Shown here: positions 26,540 to 35,412 of the stretch, piece after piece
Position numbering within the stretch: the first letter of the stretch is position 1
Layout: every line of letters starts with the position of its first letter
NCBI GenBank assembly: GCA_002482645.1
Contig: DLGJ01000003.1
Coordinates: 62,001-126,000, forward strand
Source: Hyphomicrobiaceae bacterium UBA7697
Lineage (GTDB): Bacteria; Pseudomonadota; Alphaproteobacteria; Rhizobiales; Methyloligellaceae
Direction of reading: 5' to 3'
DNA length: 64,000 bases
Position numbers and translations under genes: made by a program
Notes under the pieces: generated by a model
Told to the model about the DNA's origin: nothing
The model's input: the letters and a program-made list of their open reading frames with translations, nothing else
Database searches by the model: none

Positions 26540-27247
26540 ATGTTCGAATTCCTTAGAAAGGAAGACTATTTCCGCTGGGGTGAGAGTGGCATCCCTCTGA
26601 ACGAGCAGAAAGGGCTGAAGGGTGCGGAGGACGCTTTTATTCTTTCTCTGCTCATGGACAAATTAGGATTGAAAATACTGGAAATGGGCGGTGGAAATTC
26701 AAGAATACTAAAACTCTTGTGCGACGATAATGAATGCTGGAACATAGATTCGTTTGAGGGAAAACATAACGGGCCGGTGCGTGAAATAAAAATTGAAAAT
26801 GTTCGCAACGTTGTCGGTCAATTAGGAGATTTCTCGCCTGAATTGAGGGATGACTATTTTGATTGGGTTGTTTCCGTTTCGGTCATGGAACATGTGCCTG
26901 GAGACATGCTACCGAAGGTGTTCGAGGATTGCAGGCGTGTGTTGAAGCCGGGTGGCTTCGTTGCTCACGCCATTGACGTCTATTTGTTGGATAAGGACGA
27001 TTGCGATCATCCGCACCAAGCGTCCGTTCGCAGTCGTCTGAAGACTTATCTGGAATCCGCCGAGTCCGCAGGCCTCGAACTGGTGGAGGATCCTGTGCCC
27101 ATTGAGGACCCGTACTTTCGCGGGAGTTATGTCAGCCAAGCTGACAGCGTGATGCATCTTTGGAACAGCCTTGCGCCGAAACTCCGACCGCTGCGCGAGA
27201 TCGCCCAGGTGGTGAGCTTGAAAGCCGTCTGGCGGAAACCCGACTGA
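26540..27247 (+). CDS. Class I SAM-dependent methyltransferase
   Basis: The protein has 235 residues from ATG 26540; TTG 26534 is two codons upstream. The glycine-rich SAM loop KILEMGGGNSRILKLL is at about residue 50. FDWVVSVSVMEHVPGDMLPK and CRRVLKPGGFVAHAIDVYLL are motifs II and III of Methyltransf_11-type enzymes. The first half of the gene is clearly AT-richer than the genes on either side, suggesting transfer from another genome. It is isolated by 280 bases on the left. The target is unknown; sugar or lipid carrier methylation fits the surroundings. Confidence 0.8.
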   Translation: MFEFLRKEDYFRWGESGIPLNEQKGLKGAEDAFILSLLMDKLGLKILEMGGGNSRILKLLCDDNECWNIDSFEGKHNGPVREIKIENVRNVVGQLGDFSPELRDDYFDWVVSVSVMEHVPGDMLPKVFEDCRRVLKPGGFVAHAIDVYLLDKDDCDHPHQASVRSRLKTYLESAESAGLELVEDPVPIEDPYFRGSYVSQADSVMHLWNSLAPKLRPLREIAQVVSLKAVWRKPD

Positions 27248-27397
27248 GTTCGAACGACCAACGGTCTCCAAAGTCCGCCGACGCGGGGGGGCTGACCCGG
27301 GGTAATATCTCGAGTCGTGGATGACGCATTGGCGGCGGTGGATCCCGACCGATCGATTATGGGGCGTGGTCGTCCCCGAGGCGGATGGCCGAAGGCC

Positions 27398-27865
27398 TCA
27401 GAGACCCACGTCGGTCATCTCTAGATAGGGTGTAAGACTTGGGTCAAACGTTGCCATCTGCACCTTCGTGTCTCGAAGATCTTCGACAGCGGCGAGTTCA
27501 AGCAAGTAAGCGGCGCCACGCTCGGTCAAGTCGTCGGAAAAGGCGTGCACTTTGCCCTTTCTAATAAATTTGCCAGGCCCGGAGTCGCGCTGAGAAAAAC
27601 TGCCACTCTTGGCAACCGCTTCAAACTGTTCATCGGGGAGGTTGACGGTGCGGTATTCCAGTAAATCTTTCGCCGCCGCTTCGTAATCAAACGACAGTTT
27701 TTCATAAGATAAAATATAGTAGCGCTCTGGACATATATCAGAAGCATCAATCTGATATTTCTGATACCGACAGAAATTCTCTACAAATGGTTTTCCATGT
27801 TTTTTCAAATATTTTTCTAGGGGACAACCCCCTTTTTCTATGGAGCCGGCAAATTTTCTCAGCAT
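27398..27865 (-). pseudogene. Decayed sulfotransferase (C-terminal remnant)
   Basis: A 155-codon frame reads leftward. It keeps the C-terminal half of a PAPS-dependent sulfotransferase: YYILSYEKLSFDYEAAAKDL, the spacing seen in the ligand-binding helix, and GPGKFIRKGKVHAF followed by LTERGAAYLL, which matches the R-K-G-x-x-x-x-W loop region with tryptophan missing. The 5-prime and 3-prime phosphosulfate-binding motifs are absent. The frame stays open only to a stop at 27902-27904, too short to hold them. It is AT-rich and has no ribosome site. I read it as a broken gene rather than a functional one. Confidence 0.5.
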
Positions 27866-28078
27866 AGCCCATCGCGCCGCCGCGGCCGGTGGCGTTTGCC
27901 GTTAGGTCTTCGGCTAACAGACCGGCTTGTCGCCTCAGCCAGGTCCTGATCGCTCTAAGATCCGATAGATCGCCTCGTATGATGTTGTGTCTTGTCGGCT
28001 TTTTGAGCAACGCATAATGTCGGGTACACTTAGAAGTCCACCTTCACGCACTCGAGAAATAACGAACTGGCCGACACT

Positions 28079-28747
28079 ATGCTCCTTGATCTGCCAGCCG
28101 ACCATGACTCCGTTCTAGAGCGCATGGCCGCTTGGGGCGTGAAGTTTGATCAGTTTTTCGACATCGGGGCCGCGCGAGGGGGATGGGGGAGTAAGGTTAG
28201 GAAACATTGGCCAGAGTCGTCGATTTTTTTCTTCGAGGCCGCGCCTGTATGGCTCCCACACTTGCAGCAAACAGCAGCTAGACTAGGTGGGCAGGTCGAG
28301 GTGCTGAATGCCGCTGCGGGCGGCGTGGACGGAGAAGCATATTTTCATTTTGACCCTGCCGACCCCTATGGCGGCGCGCTGATCGACAAACCAGGGGAAC
28401 ACGCGATCCGGGTTCCAATGGTGACGCTAGACACCGTCACCCGAGAACGGTCGCTGGATGGACGCTTTGCATTGAAGCTCGACACTCACGGCGCCGAGCG
28501 CGCAATTTTTTCGGGTGCCAGCCGGTTCATGGAGCGATGTGACTTCGTTGTCTTCGAGACATACAATTTCGGTCCGGCTACGCGCCGATTTGGCCAGATG
28601 GCTGTCTTTCTTGAGGAAGAATTCGGACTGCGCTGCATCGACATCGCGGAACCGAAGTGGCGCCCTTATGACAATGCTCTTTGGCAACTCGACCTGTACT
28701 TCGTCAGACCAGAGAAAACTAAGCTTGCTGAATGGCGCCTTGCGTAA
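28079..28747 (+). CDS. FkbM-family methyltransferase
   Basis: The protein has 222 residues. FDIGAARGGWGSKV is the SAM-binding loop, IFFFEAAPVWLPHLQQ follows as the acidic strand, and FALKLDTHGAERAIFSGA corresponds to the LK-x-D-x-E-G-x-E motif, here with HGAE. The C-terminal tryptophan and aromatic segment NALWQLDLYFVRPEKT is usual for the group. FkbM enzymes O-methylate polyketides and glycans. The start has no good ribosome site. The GT2 gene begins six bases after its stop, so the two are probably one unit. Confidence 0.85.
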   Translation: MLLDLPADHDSVLERMAAWGVKFDQFFDIGAARGGWGSKVRKHWPESSIFFFEAAPVWLPHLQQTAARLGGQVEVLNAAAGGVDGEAYFHFDPADPYGGALIDKPGEHAIRVPMVTLDTVTRERSLDGRFALKLDTHGAERAIFSGASRFMERCDFVVFETYNFGPATRRFGQMAVFLEEEFGLRCIDIAEPKWRPYDNALWQLDLYFVRPEKTKLAEWRLA

Positions 28748-28753
28748 TCGAAA

Positions 28754-30010
28754 ATGACAGTCGTATGCATCGTTACACCGAGCTTTAATTCGGCACGCTT
28801 CATCTCGCAGACGATCAATTCCGTTACGTTACAGTCTGGCGATTTCGACCTGTATTATCACGTACAGGACGGGGGATCGTCGGACAATACTTGCGCTATC
28901 GTGCAGGATCACATTGACCGCGTGGCCGCTGGGCACGACACGGCTTGCAGATCGATTACGATGACCTTGTCGTCGGCACCCGATGACGGCATGTACGATG
29001 CCATCAATAAGGGGTTCTCGGCTCTTCCGATCGACGATGCCGTACTCATGACGTGGATCAATTCGGATGATCTGCTTTGCTCAGGCGCGATAAGCGCCGC
29101 CCTTGCGTTGGTAGATCAGTCTCAAGACACCAAATGGCTCGGCGGCCGCATGGTGCACGTTGACGTGCATGGGACGGTGCTGTCCGTGCACCCGCCATAT
29201 CTCTATCCAACAGCTCTCATCGCACAGGGTCTGTGCGATGGGCGCTATGCGCGATTCGTTCAGCAGGAAGGGGCCTTCTGGACGCCTGATCTATGGAAAT
29301 GCGCCGGTGGCCTAAGCAGTAAGTTTAGGCTTGCTGGTGATTGGGATCTCTGGAGAAGGTTCGCTCGGTTCGCGGCGTTCAACACTTTGGATACGCTAAC
29401 CGGATTTCACCGTCGGCACCCGGGTCAGTTGTCGGCCGACCTGACCGACTACCACGCGGAAGTCGATTCGGCGGAGCCTACGGGACTCGAGCCCGCGCGG
29501 CCCGTGCTTCAGCCAACCTACTACCGCTATGACCATGCCAAAGCGGTATGGAAGGCCTCAAATCCGGCTACGAGGGTCGAAGACGTCCTATGCCGATCAA
29601 GCGCTGCAGGAACGATCTTCGCGTCTTCGAAGGTTACGATCCAGCCTCGTGCGTATCCTCGTGCGTATATTGTGCATGGGCCAACGACAGATGCCTATAT
29701 TGCCTTGATTTCCGAGACGCCTGTTGCTGCGGGCGACATCGTCGAGGCATGCGTGGCCGTGGATCTTTGTGAGGATGCGCGGCTTCTAGTTCGACTTGGC
29801 CGCCACGGCGACACTGAGTTCGAGGTATCGCCATCTGTTCCGGTCGACGCGAAGCGAGGGACGAACACCGTCCATGTTAGCCACACCTTCAAGCATGCTC
29901 ATGAAGGATACCGCGTTCAGATAGCAAGCCCTGCGGGCCCCGCGTTGATTGCCGATGCTCGCTTTTGTTCGACCGCGACAGGAGAGCCTCCACCCCCCTC
30001 GCGATCTTGA
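28754..30010 (+). CDS. Family 2 glycosyltransferase with C-terminal beta-rich extension
   Basis: The protein has 418 residues. The N-terminal 230 residues are a GT2 domain with VCIVTPSFNSARFISQTI, HVQDGGSSDNTCAIV and TWINSDDLLCSGAI. GDWDLWRRFARFA and TLTGFHRRHPGQLS are typical of the DGGS subgroup. Residues 255-405 look like alternating short beta strands with many aromatic and charged residues, similar in character to a carbohydrate-binding jelly roll. That part has no motif I can name. The role is sugar transfer; the extension may hold the growing glycan. It follows the FkbM gene closely. Confidence 0.85.
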   Translation: MTVVCIVTPSFNSARFISQTINSVTLQSGDFDLYYHVQDGGSSDNTCAIVQDHIDRVAAGHDTACRSITMTLSSAPDDGMYDAINKGFSALPIDDAVLMTWINSDDLLCSGAISAALALVDQSQDTKWLGGRMVHVDVHGTVLSVHPPYLYPTALIAQGLCDGRYARFVQQEGAFWTPDLWKCAGGLSSKFRLAGDWDLWRRFARFAAFNTLDTLTGFHRRHPGQLSADLTDYHAEVDSAEPTGLEPARPVLQPTYYRYDHAKAVWKASNPATRVEDVLCRSSAAGTIFASSKVTIQPRAYPRAYIVHGPTTDAYIALISETPVAAGDIVEACVAVDLCEDARLLVRLGRHGDTEFEVSPSVPVDAKRGTNTVHVSHTFKHAHEGYRVQIASPAGPALIADARFCSTATGEPPPPSRS

Positions 30011-30485
30011 TTTGGGCTCGCCAACAGCTTCTATTTGTTCCGATAGAGGACGATGGACCATGAGGCGCTTCTCATCGGCAGTGGGCCTGAACGCCCCGGT
30101 CCGCGGTCCGATGATCGAACATGACCGCCGCTCGGAATAGCTTCAAAAGGCATGTCAGACCAGGTTTCAGACTGCAACCATTGGTAGATTATCTTTTGCG
30201 GCTCCTGCTTTGCGGTGGCGCTGGATCAACGCCGCTCGCTGAGCAAGCTCGATACTCTGCCAGAGCGGCGGCGGTCGTAGCTAGCAAACGACCGGTTCCG
30301 CGACTCACGTGGGGCATCCGTCGTTGGCGGATGTCGAAGGCATTGACGGGCTCGGCCCCGGTGTGGCTTCTACCGTCAACGACTAATGGTGTGCCTGGCT
30401 TGAACCCTCTTTCCGACCAATCCCAGCGGCCGAAAGGGCCCGCCGCATCCTTGGTTCCCACCGCGCCGGCGCCAGAGTATCCCGC
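30011..30485. other. 475-base gap without a convincing gene
   Basis: A forward frame from 30121 ends in an ATGA overlap with the next gene, but its composition, rich in R, P and A without a motif, looks like noise. Leftward frames are open but also featureless. I see no repeat, hairpin with T-run or RNA gene. Since both flanking genes point right, the promoter of the next gene may lie here. Confidence 0.4.
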
Positions 30486-33400
30486 ATGAACAACGCCAAT
30501 TCCGAGGAGGATTCGCGGGAGCGCGAATATCGCAAGATTGTCGCGTCGTTGCCGACGCGCTCCGACATTTTTCTCCCCACGAACAAGGTCTCGTTCGACG
30601 AGCGCCTGTCCGGAATCCGTATCGTCCGCGACATTTATCGGGACCGTTTGGACTCGGTTTATCGACCGGCACTGAGAGCGCTGCGCGAGAGATACAAGGG
30701 GAGCAAACGCTGCTTCATTATCGGGAACGGACCGAGCCTGAACCGGACCGATCTCTCCGTTCTGAAGGATGAGGTCACGTTCGCGGTCAACGGCTTCTTC
30801 CTCAAGGCCACAGAGCTGGACTGGCGCCCCACCTTCTACGTGGTCGAAGACCATCTCGTCGCGGAGGACCGGCGGCGTTCGATCAACGCGTTCAAGGGGT
30901 CGACGAAGCTCTTTCCCGTCTATCTCGGCTACTGCCTTGACGAGGGCCGCGATACGATCTTCTTCAATCATCTGCCGCGCAAGAGCTTCCCGAACGGCTT
31001 CGACTTCTCGACCGACGCCGCCGAAGCGACATATACCGGCTGCACGGTGACCTTCACCTGCATGCAGCTGGCGTTCTATCTCGGCTTTGAAGAAATCTAT
31101 CTCATCGGCGTTGATGCGAGTTACGACCTCCCAAAAGATGTCGAGCAGGCGGATTCGTATTCGGTTGGCGTTCTCGATATGAAGTCCGACGATCCCAATC
31201 ATTTCCACCCTGACTATTTCGGCAAGGGATTCCGCTGGCACGACCCGCAAGTCGGCAAGATGGTCGAAGCCTATCGGGAGGCGCGCCGCGTCGTCGACGG
31301 CACCGGCCAGCGGATCTACAACGCAACTCTGGGGGGAAAGCTGGAGGTCTTCGAACGCCGCGCCTTCGCGGATCTGTTTCCCAGCGTCCGTGCGCCCGAT
31401 GTCGTGGCCTCCGAAAACGAGAAGGCCTTGGCCGAGCGCGTCGTCGTGCCGCGCATTCTTGTGCTGGACATGACCGCCCGCGGCGACGGCACCGCAACCG
31501 GGGAGTTGAAGGCGAACGTCTTCTCGCAATGGCCCGGCGACAGCTATCTTCAGATATTCAACGGCGGCGGCGGCGGCCGGCTCGGCACGCAGCATGGCTC
31601 CGAGATCGAAAAGACGGAATACAGCGTTCCATCGAATTCCGGCCCACTCAAGCGGCTTATCGAAGAGTTCGATCCAGAGCTCATCCTGTACCGTCCGGTC
31701 CCCAATGTGCCGGCGCTGCATAACTTTGCAATGGACGTCATTGCATCGCGTCCATCCACCCCGCTTGTCACCTGGATCATGGACGACTGGCCCGCCCGGC
31801 TGGAGATCGACGATCCCAGCCGGTTTTCCGCCTTCAACGACGATTGGCTTTGGCTTCTCCACAGGTCGGCCTTGCGCCTGTCGATCTGTCAGAAAATGTC
31901 CGACGCCTTCAAGGCGCGCTACGGACACGACTTCGTGCCCTTCGCCAACGGTGTGGATCCGGCGGATTGGCCCGCGGTCGAAGGCACCACGGCATCCGAA
32001 TTGGTCGTTCGCTACGCCGGGGGTCTGGCAGAAGACATGACTGCCCATAGCGTGTTGCGCGTCGCCGAAGCGATCGAGAGCCTTGCCTCGGAAGGCTATC
32101 CCATACGCTTCGAGATCCGTACGCGGGAGGTTTGGAAGGAACGGCAAGGGACACGGTATGAGCACCTCCAACACACGACCTTTGCCGTGGAACCTCTGTC
32201 CCCAGAGGGCTATCGCCAATGGTTGAGTAGGGCTGGCGCCGTTCTGATCGCCTACAATTTCGACGACGACAGCTTGCGCTATATCGGCCTTTCCATGGCC
32301 AACAAGCTGCCGGAGTGCCTCGCCAGCGGCGCGCCGGTCGTCGTCTACGGGCCCAAGGAAGCAGCGACTGTCTCCTATGCCGCCGCTCAAAATTGTGCAC
32401 TTGTCATCAGCAAGCTTGATTTTGAACATGTGAAGGCCGGACTGCTGGAGCTCCTGGACGCGCGGCGACGGCGGCGACTGGCCGCGCGGGGCCGAGAGGT
32501 CGCCTTCGAACAGTTCGACGTCGAGAGGATAAGAACGGACTTCATGAAAACCATGGCGAACGCAGCACAGCGGGATTCAAAGCCCGACGATCCCACCGGT
32601 AGGCTTGACTATCCTCGCAGCGAGAAGATGGGGGTGGACGAGACAAAAGTCGTCGCGGAACTGTTCGCGGATGCGCGCGGCAAATCTCATGTCATGTTCG
32701 ATGTCGGCGCGCATACCGGCACCAGCGCAAAGTTCTTCGACGCGCTGGACTGGAGCATCTATTGCTTCGAGCCCAACGACGAGAACCGCGCCCAGCTCAC
32801 GAAGAAGTTCGGCGAAAATCCACGCATCGTTATCGATTCGCGTGCAGTCGCCGAGTCCGTGGCGACGGGACGCTCGTTCTTCGTCTCGGAGGAGAGCACG
32901 GGTATCGGCACTCTCCATGCCTTCCGGGAAACGCACGAAGAGGCCTGCACTGTCGACGTGACGACCGTTGCGGAAGTCGCGCGCCAGCACGGCTTGAACA
33001 AGATCGATTTCTTGAAGATCGATGTGGAGGGTTTGGATTTCGCGGTGCTCAAAGGCGTCCCCTGGGACGCGATCAAGCCGCGGGTTATCGAGTGTGAATT
33101 CGAGGACGCCAAGACGGTCCCGCTCGGGCACACCTACGCCGACATGGCCGAATACCTCGTTGAAAGAGGGTATACGGTCTATATCAGCGAGTGGCATCCC
33201 ATCATTCGCTATGGAATTTCACACGACTGGTGCCGGCTCACACAATATCCGAGCGCCCTGAAGACCCCCGAAGCTTGGGGCAATCTGCTCGCGTTTCTCG
33301 ACGATCCAGGAATGCCTGCGCTCGCGTCGGCGCTCCAGAAACACTTGTCGTCACGGTCCGCTCCGCCACCGGCCGTACCGGTAGCGGCACGGGCGAGTGT

Positions 33401-33866
33401 TCCGCAGCGCAAAGCCACTATGGCAGTCCGGTTCGCGGAAGCGACGAAAGCGCGAAGTAACCTGCTGTTCCAGGCCGCGCGGTTCGCCAAGCGCTCCGCT
33501 CGACTCCTTTGGCGAAAGCGGTTTGGCCTCGGAGGCATCGCGATCCTTTGCGTTGTCGCGCCGTTGGTTGCCGCAATCTTTGCGCAAACCCCGACGTGGC
33601 GCTGGGTCATGATGGGCTTTAGCGGATTGGCGGCCTTGGGCTTGATCGGGGCCCTTCTTGCAGCGGCGATTTCCGAACTTTTGGGCCGGCGTACCGCGGA
33701 AGCGCAGCATCGCCATCGATCCCTACTGGACAAGATCGAAGCGGCCAATGTTCGCATGCGAGAGCTCGCGGAGGAGCTCGACGAAGTTCGCCAATCGGAA
33801 TCGAATTTGCGAAAGTCGGCCGAGGCAGGGACGAAATCTCGAAACGCACCGTCCCGCGACGACTAA
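30486..33866 (+). CDS. Mosaic enzyme: GNGPSL domain, GT-B transferase, FkbM methyltransferase, membrane tail
   Basis: The protein has 1,126 residues in four parts. Residues 70-300 are a GNGPSL domain, with CFIIGNGPSLNRTDL at 77-91 and FEEIYLIGVDASYD at about 201. Residues 323-695 look like a GT-B glycosyltransferase, with VTWIMDDWPARLE, FVPFANGVDPADW and LPECLASGAPVVVYGP. Residues 715-945 are an FkbM methyltransferase with intact FDVGAHTGTSAKFF at 738 and DFLKIDVEGLDFAVL at 841. After a basic RFAKRSARLLWRKRFGLGG stretch come two membrane helices at about 1015-1034 and 1040-1063, then a coiled coil to 1115. The tail matches that of the gene at 35413. It likely acts at the inner membrane on the glycan under construction; the donor is unknown. 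Confidence 0.85.
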   Translation: MNNANSEEDSREREYRKIVASLPTRSDIFLPTNKVSFDERLSGIRIVRDIYRDRLDSVYRPALRALRERYKGSKRCFIIGNGPSLNRTDLSVLKDEVTFAVNGFFLKATELDWRPTFYVVEDHLVAEDRRRSINAFKGSTKLFPVYLGYCLDEGRDTIFFNHLPRKSFPNGFDFSTDAAEATYTGCTVTFTCMQLAFYLGFEEIYLIGVDASYDLPKDVEQADSYSVGVLDMKSDDPNHFHPDYFGKGFRWHDPQVGKMVEAYREARRVVDGTGQRIYNATLGGKLEVFERRAFADLFPSVRAPDVVASENEKALAERVVVPRILVLDMTARGDGTATGELKANVFSQWPGDSYLQIFNGGGGGRLGTQHGSEIEKTEYSVPSNSGPLKRLIEEFDPELILYRPVPNVPALHNFAMDVIASRPSTPLVTWIMDDWPARLEIDDPSRFSAFNDDWLWLLHRSALRLSICQKMSDAFKARYGHDFVPFANGVDPADWPAVEGTTASELVVRYAGGLAEDMTAHSVLRVAEAIESLASEGYPIRFEIRTREVWKERQGTRYEHLQHTTFAVEPLSPEGYRQWLSRAGAVLIAYNFDDDSLRYIGLSMANKLPECLASGAPVVVYGPKEAATVSYAAAQNCALVISKLDFEHVKAGLLELLDARRRRRLAARGREVAFEQFDVERIRTDFMKTMANAAQRDSKPDDPTGRLDYPRSEKMGVDETKVVAELFADARGKSHVMFDVGAHTGTSAKFFDALDWSIYCFEPNDENRAQLTKKFGENPRIVIDSRAVAESVATGRSFFVSEESTGIGTLHAFRETHEEACTVDVTTVAEVARQHGLNKIDFLKIDVEGLDFAVLKGVPWDAIKPRVIECEFEDAKTVPLGHTYADMAEYLVERGYTVYISEWHPIIRYGISHDWCRLTQYPSALKTPEAWGNLLAFLDDPGMPALASALQKHLSSRSAPPPAVPVAARASVPQRKATMAVRFAEATKARSNLLFQAARFAKRSARLLWRKRFGLGGIAILCVVAPLVAAIFAQTPTWRWVMMGFSGLAALGLIGALLAAAISELLGRRTAEAQHRHRSLLDKIEAANVRMRELAEELDEVRQSESNLRKSAEAGTKSRNAPSRDD

Positions 33867-33895
33867 CAGCGGGGCTCAGTTGTCCGCGCTGGCCG

Positions 33896-34876
33896 CTATG
33901 GCCTGCTGCGGAACAGCGCCAGGACACGCTGGAATGCAGCTAGGCCTGTGTACCGACGGACGGTGTTATGTCTGTCGACGAGCATGCCGTATTCGCGAGC
34001 GAGTGCCGCATGCTGTTGTTCCAGCTTGTCAGCTCGGATCGTCAAAGCCGAGAGTGCTTGTTCGAGTGTCCGGCGCTCCGACGTTGCGACGGCTAGGTCT
34101 TCTTGGCCTTGCGCGACGTCATGTTCAAGCCGTGTGATCTCGCCCAACTGTCGGCAAAAGACGTCATAGGCCTTGAGCTCGCCATCGGCGAGACCGCCCG
34201 CGGCGTAGCCCGCCAGCCGCATCGCAGGTCCATTGTACATCTCGAACAACGCTACATCCGCGTCGGAAAAGACAGCTTTGTGCGTGCCAGTTTCGCCCGA
34301 ACCGAAGAATGAGGGAGCAGCCTTCTGAAACTTCGCGAACTCGGGAAAGGGTTCGTTTGAGCGCTTCAAAGACAGGACATCCGAAAGCTCGTCGGCGAAC
34401 GCCTCGGGCCGAGCGGTGATGTCTTCGAATCTAAATTGGTGCATCCGCGGGTGGCCGGCCTGATGCCAGCGCAGGACGTGGTTTCCCCACAGGCCGAATT
34501 GAACCGCTCCCCTCAGTACATCCTGTAGCGGCAGTTCGTCATGACCGGCCACTTTACGTGAATATCGAAGATAGGACACGCAGGCGTCCCGTCCGTCACG
34601 GATGATATTGAACACAAGGTCCTTGTCCGAGATCGTTGCGTCGGGCAGTTCGTGGGTCTTGATAAAGAAGTGCTCGTTTGAGCTCCTGAACTCGCCGAGG
34701 TCGAGACTATCCCGGGTGCCAGCCTGATGTCCGACGAGAGCGCCGAGTTCGGCGTTGGCGCCAATGTCGCTTGGATCGCCATAGATCGAACAGCTCTGCT
34801 TACCGAAATAGTGGTTCAGAACCGAGCGGCAGAAGGTGTTGCCACTACGCGGATAGGAAGCAAGCCAAACAATCAT
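33896..34876 (-). CDS. Sulfotransferase with C-terminal coiled coil
   Basis: The protein has 326 residues. The N-terminus VWLASYPRSGNTFCRSVL is the 5-prime phosphosulfate loop (PRSGNT) and LVFNIIRDGRDACVSYLRY the 3-prime phosphate loop, both intact, so PAPS-dependent activity is plausible. After the catalytic domain, about residues 240-305 form a coiled coil rich in L, E, Q and A heptads (ITRLEHDVAQGQEDLAVA onward). The last residues are basic. Such a tail is not part of ordinary sulfotransferases. It converges with the giant gene to its left by 29 bases and diverges from the second giant gene across 536 bases. The acceptor is presumably the surface glycan. Confidence 0.88.
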   Translation of the reverse strand: MIVWLASYPRSGNTFCRSVLNHYFGKQSCSIYGDPSDIGANAELGALVGHQAGTRDSLDLGEFRSSNEHFFIKTHELPDATISDKDLVFNIIRDGRDACVSYLRYSRKVAGHDELPLQDVLRGAVQFGLWGNHVLRWHQAGHPRMHQFRFEDITARPEAFADELSDVLSLKRSNEPFPEFAKFQKAAPSFFGSGETGTHKAVFSDADVALFEMYNGPAMRLAGYAAGGLADGELKAYDVFCRQLGEITRLEHDVAQGQEDLAVATSERRTLEQALSALTIRADKLEQQHAALAREYGMLVDRHNTVRRYTGLAAFQRVLALFRSRP

Positions 34877-35412
34877 CTAGGTCTCTCGACCCCATGTTTC
34901 CGGGTGCGCTGTTTCCATTCTGGCCGGACGCTTTTGGAAGCCATAAGTCCAGCCATGAACGGGCCTTGAAGGGATGCTTAGCAGATGCTGCTTTACGTGC
35001 AACGAACTCCTGACCCGTCCGATGCAAACCGGCTATTCACCGGCGCGGATATCGTCGACGCGGCCCAGCAATACTGACGGCGCTCGAATCGCTTGGTCGA
35101 TGAGCGCGACACAGCACCGCGCCGTGCGGCCCCATGCAGCTCTGGGCGTGCGCTAGAGGCGACTCACAACGAAAGCTCGAACGCAGCGGATGCAAGCCGA
35201 AGGCGAACCGCTGCCCTCATCCCTCAGGTCCCGTTGCGGCGCTGCGCCAGTCGCGTCAGCCAAATTGCAATGAACGACCACCAATGGACGATAACACGCA
35301 TTTAGTGTAGATAGCGCCAATCATCAACCGACGCGCGCGGCGGCCGAAGCCGCGCGATAGCCGCACGACGGACGTTCTTCCAACATGCGTTCGATCTTGG
35401 AGCCTTCGTAGA
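34877..35412. other. 536-base divergent gap without a convincing gene
   Basis: The flanking genes start away from each other, so two promoters are expected here. Small frames exist on both strands but none has a motif, a membrane helix or a good ribosome site. No hairpin, tandem repeat or tRNA-like fold was noticed. The right end carries the GGAGCC ribosome site of the next gene. Confidence 0.4.

Noticed and set aside
30121..30489. Forward frame of 122 codons ending in an ATGA overlap with the mosaic gene
   Set aside because: The overlap is tempting, but the translation is motif-free and biased to R, P and A, so coupling is probably chance.
30189..32429. Leftward frame of 746 codons
   Set aside because: Antisense to the 1,126-residue mosaic gene, whose motifs are clear on the forward strand.
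35093..35305. Small forward frames in the 536-base divergent gap
   Set aside because: No ribosome site, no helix or motif; chance frames.
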